Source: Solen grandis (taxonomy: Eukaryota > Mollusca > Bivalvia > Adapedonta > Solenidae). From it: a DNA stretch of 64,000 nucleotides. Within the stretch, counting starts at the first letter, position 1. Every line of letters starts with the position of its first letter. The stretch lies in the NCBI GenBank assembly GCA_021229015.1, contig CM037782.1, positions 60,266,541 to 60,330,540 of the forward strand, written 5' to 3'. Position numbers and translations under genes: made by a program. Below the pieces are notes generated by a model. It did not search any database. It had not been told where the DNA came from and saw only the letters and a program-made list of their open reading frames with translations. This document shows positions 57,364-64,000 of the stretch, piece by piece.

Positions 57364-58163
57364 AACAAGAGGACTAAGATGGCCGAAAATTCGCTCACCT
57401 GAGAAACATTGCCTTCACTTCCTGTACAAGTTACTATATTATAGCAAAGTCGTACTGAATCCAAAATCTATGCAGAAATACAGCAAAGTCATTTTGATTC
57501 CACACAAAAACTGTAGCTGTGGTCCTTTTCTTTAAGGTTATTCAAGTGACCCGTGTGGCAGGGCAAATTTTAACCTGAGGGCCCTAATTATGCCATTGAA
57601 CACACTAAATATCTAAACTCCAGGCTTTGTGGTTTCTGACATGAAGATTATCATTTTTTTTAATATATGTAAGTCTATATAAAACCAAGTGACCCCTGGG
57701 ACCGCCTAATTTTGCACATCAAATATCTTCACTCAAGACCTTATGATTTCTGACAAGAAGGTTTTTCAAATCTATGTAAAATCAAATGACCACTGGGGCA
57801 GGGGCAATTTTGACCCCAGGGTCATGATTTTGATAAACTTGGTACAGGTTCACAGGAAAATGCATACACAATATCTAAGCCCCGGGCCTTGCTGTTTTGC
57901 AGAAGAAAGTTTTATAGTTTGCATGTTTTTAATCTATTTTTAGCTCCTGTGACCTACTTTTTCAACCAATAAGAATAATCTGGTTAATTTTGAAAGATGG
58001 CCTCATAAGGAATAATTCTGTGAAGTTTGGTCAAGATTCACTCAGTGATTTAGGAAGAGATGTTGTTTAAAGGAAATTATTGACGACAGACGCATGCACG
58101 GACGATGGACAACCGGATGTCCTAATAGCTCACCAACAGTACGTTGTGCTCAGGTGATCTAAA
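57364..58163 (+). mobile_element. Long dispersed repeat with AAGAGG head (copy C)
   Basis: Head aacaagaggactaagatggc and ttcgctcacctgagaaacat; tail cggacgatggacaaccggat and gtgctcaggtgatctaaa. The interior has the tgacccctgggac and ttgtggtttctgac blocks seen in copy B, more diverged. Same orientation as copies A and B. Confidence 0.7.
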
Positions 58164-58204
58164 GAAAATGACTGAATTTGGCTCTAACAAAGAATAATTA
58201 AGTT

Positions 58205-58290
58205 TAAACTTATATATTTTACGTCGACTGGGAAACAAATTCTTATACCTTTTACCAATTCCTCTCGACGGTTCGTGGGATGAACCAATA
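58205..58290 (-). mobile_element. SINE family B, 3' end in inverse orientation
   Basis: ttacgtcgactgggaaacaa, attcttatacc and cctctcgacggttcgtggga are the reverse complement of the family tail at 4.98-5.05 kb. Confidence 0.55.
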
Positions 58291-58294
58291 CTTT

Positions 58295-58860
58295 GCACCT
58301 TGGGATACCATGATAGGGATTAACCACATACACCGTTGAACTGAACAAGTGTTATCATAAACTATTACTTACAATTCATTTGCACTTGTGTTATTAACAA
58401 AACATCAATTTTTTATATTTTTTTTTTTATTATTATGTTTCAGATGAGCTTCTGATTTCAGAAGTTCAAATCAATTAGCAGTGCTAATTCTATAACGCCC
58501 TCTATTATGGTTAATCCACAGCTATATCGTATTTCTCGAAACTTACAACGATGTTTTTTATATTTTGTCTCACTTCCATACATAGCTGGAGCGTAGTACT
58601 GTATTGTTTATAAATTAATTTAATTTAACGTATTAATTCAATGAAGTAATAAAAAATACAAAGCAAATGTCAAATTGTCAAATTAGGTTGAGCGTTACAT
58701 CGTTATATACATTTGAGACATTAATTCAATGAAGTAATGACCATTATAAATCAAATGTCAAGTTCCATTAAGCATTGAATACATTATCAAAAGATGTACA
58801 TCACAATCCTAATTTAGAAAAAAATAATCTAATAAAAAGATGACAAAAAAAAAACAGTAT
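58295..58860. other. AT-rich stretch without recognisable features
   Basis: A short direct repeat (aattcaatgaagtaat at 58637 and 58731) is the only structure noted. Confidence 0.35.
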
Positions 58861-58868
58861 TTGTTTAA

Positions 58869-59062
58869 GGTAATCCATACATCATTAAATTGTGATCATG
58901 GTCCATCAAGTGATCATTGGAATTTTATAATAAATGCAAGCCTTTATAGACTTAGAAGCAAAATACCTATAACTCCAAGTCCATGGACGTTTGCATCTGC
59001 ACTGAAGTTTTTTTAAGCATTCGAAAAGGCCATGATCATAATTTAGTTATGGACGGATTACC
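58869..59062. mobile_element. MITE family 3 (copy c)
   Basis: TTAA (58865-58868), GGTAATCCATACATCATTAA; right end ttatggacggattacc, TTAA (59063-59066). Arms of more than 40 bp including gatcatggtcc and ggccatgatcat. Confidence 0.87.
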
Positions 59063-59069
59063 TTAATGT

Positions 59070-60215
59070 ACCGTCCTGGGGATATTTTGTCCTGATAAAT
59101 ATGGTGGCTAGGCAAGGCCATACAGAATGTATAGGTCTGTCAATACGATAGACGTGAAAAAGACTTTTAAAAAGAGAGCCCAACATTTCGTGTTTGTAGG
59201 GACCGATGATTACATACTGACTTGAGAAACAGGGGATAATTGATGACATGAACTCTAATGAAGGTTTTTCTTTCCGGTTCCATAATTACAAAGCACGGAC
59301 TCCGAGGTAATTACTCGTCCACGAAGATGTAAAAGTAATAACAGTGCTTCTCTTTTCACCACTTCTAACATCAGTTAGAAAAAAAAATATACTAAATATA
59401 ATGTCTGCCAAAACGTGCGAAGAGATGAGAAAGGGTGTTGAAGAGAGGCAGAAAATTTAATTGTCTCCATGTTAACAGTAGATGAACAAGTCCGAATAAA
59501 GGCATTCAAGGCAGTTCATTACTTAGTCACACAGTCCCAGTTGATTCTTCAGGAAAACTCTGTTACTCATCAACTTCTACTCTGTTTTTCCTTTAAAGAA
59601 GTCACTTTATTTTATTGAAATCATTAGAAGTATGATACGTTTGTCGATCAAGGTACAATTACTTTAAAGCAATTCTCTCATTTGATGAACAAAAGATTTA
59701 TTGCTTAGCAAATTTGGTGTGCAATAAGGACCAAAGCTATAACATGCTGGCAGCAAGTTAAAATATTAAATTGTGTGTTGGTCAGTTTCCCTACCCCTAT
59801 TGCACCTATGACGCAGGTAAAAAAATAGGAATAAAAAGAAATAAAATCTGTAAATATTTTATAAGATGTTATGTTTTTTTGAGTCTTTGACGTTTTTGCT
59901 TTGGACTTTAAGGGGCCTACCACATGATTTATTATTCAGTAATACAATGATGTCAAGCTTATCACAGGTTAGGAACCCCCACAACCATCTGAGTGTATGT
60001 ATGTTTTTTTTTCTTTTTTTTTTTTTTTTTTTTTTTTTTGGGGGGGGGGGGGGTATGTTCATAACGTCATTAACAGCAGGTGTCTGGTTAGATCACTCTA
60101 CCAGGAAGGCTTCCTCTCCAGAAATCTCCAACTGTAAAGACAAACCCACGTCAGAGAGGTGCTAAGTGACAGAAAATCAGCTACTATTGCCATTCAACCA
60201 CGGCACCACCTAATT
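59070..60215. other. Stretch without recognised genes
   Basis: No gene seen. A T-run of about 30 directly followed by a G-run of about 13 lies at 60004-60053. Confidence 0.4.
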
Positions 60216-60221
60216 AATTAA

Positions 60222-60887
60222 CCCTTTCCCTCATGTAGATCATTAACTTCCCTCATAATCATTAACCCTTTCCCTCTTATATTTTATTTTATAGACTCAT
60301 ATTTTAAGACCACCTTTCCCTCATGTAGACTCATTTTAACCCTTTCCCTCATATAGACTCACTTAACCCTTTCCCTCATATATACTCTTAACCTTTCCTC
60401 ATGTAGACTCATTTTAACCTTTCCTCATATAGACTCATTTAACCTTTCCTCATATAGACTCATTTTAACCCTTCCCTCATGTAGACTCATTTTAACCCTT
60501 TCCCTCATATAGACTCACTTAACCCTTTCCCTCATATAGACTCATTTTAACCCTTTCCCTCATGTAGACTCATTTTAACCCTTTCCCTCATATAGACTCA
60601 TTTTAACCCTTTCCCTCATATAGACTCATTTTAACCCTTTCCCTCATGTAGACTCATTTTAACCCTTTCCCTCATGTAGACTCATTTTAACCCTTTCCCT
60701 CATATAGACTCATTTTAACCCTTTCCCTCATGTATACTCATTTTAACCCTTTCCCTCATGTAGACTCATTTTAACCCTTTCCCTCATGTAGACTCATTTT
60801 AACCCTTTCCCTCATGTAGACTCATTTTAACCCTTTCCCTCATATAGACTCATTTTAACCCTTTCCCTCATATAGACTCATTTTGAC
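60222..60887 (+). repeat. 28-bp minisatellite, about 24 units, at the end of MITE family 2
   Basis: Units read TTAACCCTTTCCCTCATA followed by tagactcatt, with a common tatag/tgtag variant. The leftmost six or so are degraded, the right-hand ones nearly identical. The last unit runs without a break into the MITE body (gacgcactcaataggtacca). Every unit contains TTAA followed by CCC, the element's own target-plus-end sequence. Confidence 0.97.
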
Positions 60888-61089
60888 GCACTCAATAGGT
60901 ACCACATAAAGCCTGATCTGTAGAAAACCACAGTTAAATCTTACCAAATTTAATTACAAAATCCTCATTTCCAGACCACTGAGGAGCAGCGAACAGCATA
61001 AAACCTGATCAGCCTGCGAGTTCGCAGGCTGATCTGGTTTTATGCTGTTCGCATAGGTCTTTTCATGGTTTCCTCTATGAGTGAAAGGG
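60222..61089 (+). mobile_element. MITE family 2 with about 24 terminal units (copy f)
   Basis: TTAA flanks at 60218-60221 and 61090-61093. Left end is the 28-bp array. The body (60888-61089) holds the central hairpin gcctgcgagttcgcaggc and a single right end tgagtgaaaggg. Confidence 0.9.
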
Positions 61090-61238
61090 TTAATTGATTA
61101 ATTACTTAACTGAAGATCTCACTACGTTTTTATGTTAAGAAAGACAAGTCTTTTCATGGTTTCCTCTATGAGTGAAAGGGTTAATTGATTAATTACTTAA
61201 CTGAAGATCTCACTACGTTTTTATGTTAAGAAAGACAA
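61057..61238. repeat. 91-bp tandem duplication spanning MITE end and flank
   Basis: gtcttttcatggtttcctct at 61057 recurs at 61148. The duplicated block contains the right end of the MITE, its TTAA and about 55 bp of genomic flank (ctgaagatctcactacgttt). The second copy ends at about 61238. Confidence 0.93.
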
Positions 61239-61239
61239 G

Positions 61240-61390
61240 TCCGATAATGATTCAACTTTGGGGTTTATATAATGTTTCATAGAAATATGAAAGCCCTGTA
61301 GTTACATACATATATGGTCGTCGCAAATAAGCCTTTATTAAATGGACTTTAAAAATGGATTAAGCGAGCTGAATAAAATCCTGCACGAAA

Positions 61391-61421
<31 letters not shown>

Positions 61422-62430
61422 TTGCAGACGCCAGATTCATTTTATTGTATGACAAAATTGTAATTCTTCTGATATCTACTTTCATATTTTCATTGCTAGA
61501 GACCGCGTCACTAATTTTGTATCAACATTTATGCAGTAAAGATAGTTTTAATAAATAGGAGAATCAACAAATAATGGCAACTTGATCCTATTTAACTGTA
61601 CACCTGTCATAACTTAAAAGAATAGCATTAAACGTTCATATTTAATAAAAGATATATGAATTTATTAATACAATATCAGAATTACGGCTTACTGCACAGT
61701 AAATGTGTCATAAAAGAAATATATGCTACTCTATATAAAACTAGAGAAGTCATGAGATATAATACCGTAAATAGATGTGCATAATACAATTATGTACAAG
61801 AGCACAGCGGCGTTGTGAACAAACATACTAGAAAATCAAATATTCAATTAAAATGCAACAGGAACATTTTTGCAATATAAATTCATACGCCTAAAGAATG
61901 TTAACAATAGATCTACTGACATCTGCTCGTGTTCAATATTAAAATTTAAATATCTGCAAGTGGTATAAAGTCTGTTTCAGGACATGTGTACATCCAAATA
62001 TAAATATGTGTACATCCAAATATAAATATGTGTACATCCAAATATAAACATGTGTATATCCAAATATAAACATGGTATACATGTAGCACAGAGCCATGGT
62101 AGAGAGTTAGCCTGTAGAATCATTAACTTTCATTAATTTTCGTTGTTTTCGTGGAGGGTTTTATCCACAAATATAAACCCGCGTAAAACAATTCAATGGT
62201 TTCTGTGACATGAGCCCACGAATAAATGAACACAAGAATTTGTTTTTATTACATAATCAACGAAATATATTGATTTTACTGTATTGTGCTGATATAACTT
62301 GTAAACCTATGTTTTTGCTATTCTCTCTCTCTCTCTCTCTCTCTCTGTCTTTACCGCCCCCCTTCCTCACTTCCCCCAGTTTTTTCATGTATGCGTGCAT
62401 TGATTGACTTACTGTAAATATATGGTTACA
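61240..62430. other. AT-rich stretch with simple repeats
   Basis: (TA)n at 61399-61422; a tandem of atgtgtacatccaaatataa-type units (about 61984-62070, four copies); (CT)n at 62322-62346. No gene. Confidence 0.5.
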
Positions 62431-62439
62431 CTAAAATAC

Positions 62440-62590
62440 CATTAAACCAAGTTTAATTGGCCGCGTACCTGAAGGTTGTTGGTTCGAACCCTGTTGAAAT
62501 CATTATTCTTTCCTACCTAGGAAGACTCAAAGAACTAGTCCAGCCCAGGAACCATCGAAAGGAGCTTAGATCTTAGAATAAAGTGTCAAC
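62440..62590 (+). mobile_element. SINE family B
   Basis: taattggccgcgtacctgaa, gttgttggttcgaaccctgt (B box) and cctaggaagactcaaagaac are followed by agcccaggaaccatcgaaag, as in the copies at 4.9 and 42.5 kb. Confidence 0.65.
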
Positions 62591-62809
62591 ATGGAAGAAG
62601 AAAAAATGAATTCATAAAAAATACTGATTAAATATAAAAAAAAAATAAACATTTCGTAATGTGATATTCCGACTCTGTGAGTCATATCAAGCACAACGTC
62701 AGTATTACAGATGTACTTTTAAAGTCTTGACAAACTTGTTAATACCGTAATGGAATATTCTATTCAAGCATTAAGATAGAATTACATACTCCTGCAAGGA
62801 TGAGTTTAA

Positions 62810-62999
62810 GTTAATCCATCCATCATTGAACTGTAATATGGTCCATCAAGTGAACGTAGGAATTTTATAGTAAATGTAAGCCTTTATAGACTTAGAGCAA
62901 AAAAGCCTATAACTCCAATTCAATGGATGCTTGCATTTGCATTGAAGTCTTTTAAGCATCTGAAGGACCATGATCATAATATATGATGGATGAATTACC
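62810..62999. mobile_element. MITE family 3 (copy d)
   Basis: TTAA (62806-62809) then gttaatccatccatcattga; right end atgatggatgaattacc followed by tttaa. Arms also pair at tatggtccatcaa and ggaccatgatcata. Confidence 0.83.
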
Positions 63000-63334
63000 T
63001 TTAAGTTAAAAAATTTGATAGCGATATTAAATTATAGGAAAGCAGTATAGAAAAAAATACTAAAGGCGTCATACTCTTCCCACCACGTGGTCTTGGGTTT
63101 GGGTTCAATCTTCGTTGTCTTTGAAAAGTTATGACATAGTTCCACTGCTTAACGCCCAGTTTATATGGGTAGTTCCAGAAATGGTTGGTCTTGTAACGTG
63201 ATTTGATGTGGTATCGTGTCACGTGGTTACTATATACGTAGCATTTAAACAAAATTCTCAAAATGACTGAAATACTATCAGTGAAACGTAAAAAACAACA
63301 GCAAAGAAACACATATTCCCCTCTTATATCTTAA

Positions 63335-63568
63335 CCCTTTCCCTCATATAGACTCATTTTGATGCACTCAGTAGGTACCACATAAAGCCTGATCTGCAGA
63401 AAACCACAGTTAAACCATACCAAATTTAATTACAAAATCCTCATTTCCAGACCACTGAGGAGCAGCGAACAGCATAAAACCTGATCAGCCTGCGAGTTAC
63501 TCGCAGGCTGATCTGGTTTTATGATGTTCGTATAGGTCTTTTCATGGTGTCCTCTATGAGGGAAAGGG
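63335..63568 (+). mobile_element. MITE family 2 (copy g, single terminal unit)
   Basis: TTAA at 63331-63334, TTGA at 63569-63572. Left end once only; central hairpin gcctgcgagttactcgcagg intact; right end tatgagggaaaggg. A good reference copy for the unamplified state. Confidence 0.9.
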
Positions 63569-63572
63569 TTGA

Positions 63573-64000
63573 GTAAGAGGATGTATGTGTATTTGTTTCA
63601 TCACGTATTTCATTTAGGCACAATTACCCCTGAATTATTGACAATGTAAGATCAACTTCCTCGTCATAGCCGCTTACCAAGACAGTCACACTGTCTCCGT
63701 TTTTATCGATAAATAAAGATAAAAACAATCTCCCAGTGTCTTGTGTCCTATATATGCTTACTGGAATCTCTGCTGAGGTCAAATGGGTCTTGAACGCCAT
63801 TTTTTTCTTCTTATTATGGCTGCCTCATTTACACTACTCTAGCAACAATTTCGGCGAATCAGCTGTCGTTTGACGTGAGATAAGATTTACAGATTGCCTG
63901 AAAGTGGGCATTAATTATTTATAGGAAATATCGTGTTTGAATGATAGTTTTTTATTACATTAGTGTCTACGATTACCAAAGAGTGTCATTGAAGAGAGAC
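63573..64000. other. Trailing stretch, no gene recognised
   Basis: No element end or coding frame could be supported in the last 430 bases. Confidence 0.35.

Overview
This is a eukaryotic, AT-rich, repeat-dense window with no compact or operon-like gene layout. The organism is most likely a bivalve mollusc, probably heterodont. Three things suggest this: secreted C1q-domain proteins with an N-terminal coiled coil, a family hugely expanded in bivalves; several tRNA-derived SINEs and TTAA-flanked MITEs of a molluscan flavour; and a metazoan-type gene with canonical splice sites. The species cannot be named from the sequence. All homology statements come from reading by eye; no search was run.

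Only three loci have convincing protein-coding content, all on AT-rich backgrounds. (1) On the minus strand, 8484-10062 is one large exon bounded by good splice sites. It encodes a PDZ domain plus a long Ser-rich region and a short coiled coil, and the PDZ best fits the synaptic RhoGAP SYD-1/RhoGAP100F. Its C2 and RhoGAP exons were not found here. (2) Two paralogous C1q-domain genes lie on the minus strand. The copy at 26260-27156 is intact (298 aa: signal peptide, coiled coil, acidic linker, C1q). The copy at 16658-17541 has a 1-bp frameshift in its coiled coil. They sit in a local tandem duplication of roughly three units, and the middle unit has lost its C1q gene. (3) On the plus strand, 40440-41142 is a frameshifted HARBI1-type (PIF/Harbinger) transposase. 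It lies inside a 4-kb insertion that splits a decayed LINE reverse transcriptase C-terminus.

Layout: 0.65-1.14 kb polypurine tract; 1.6-2.66 kb 51-bp satellite; 4.6-5.5 kb two TTAA-flanked palindromic MITEs and a SINE; 8.5-10.1 kb SYD-1 exon; 12.8-28.4 kb C1q tandem region; 29-37 kb SINEs, pogo-type MITEs, a long low-copy repeat and TTAA-flanked elements; 37.3-42 kb LINE split by the Harbinger (with a 100-N gap at 37958-38057); 42-46 kb MITEs, SINEs and an (ACAG)n block; 46-48.2 kb a composite element with a 673-bp internal duplication; 49.3-52.7 kb SINE, a 40-bp CRE-containing array, a 34-bp array and a pogo-type MITE; 53-64 kb SINEs, MITEs and a large 28-bp minisatellite at 60.2-60.9 kb.

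The most interesting pattern is that several tandem arrays here look like amplified ENDS of transposable elements. The terminal unit of one TTAA-flanked MITE occurs 1, 2, 7 or about 24 times, always at the same end. A 40-bp array is capped by an inverted copy of its own unit. A 34-bp array shares its unit with a pogo-type MITE. The hairpin terminus of the 46-kb element is doubled. This may be a recurrent route from MITE to satellite.
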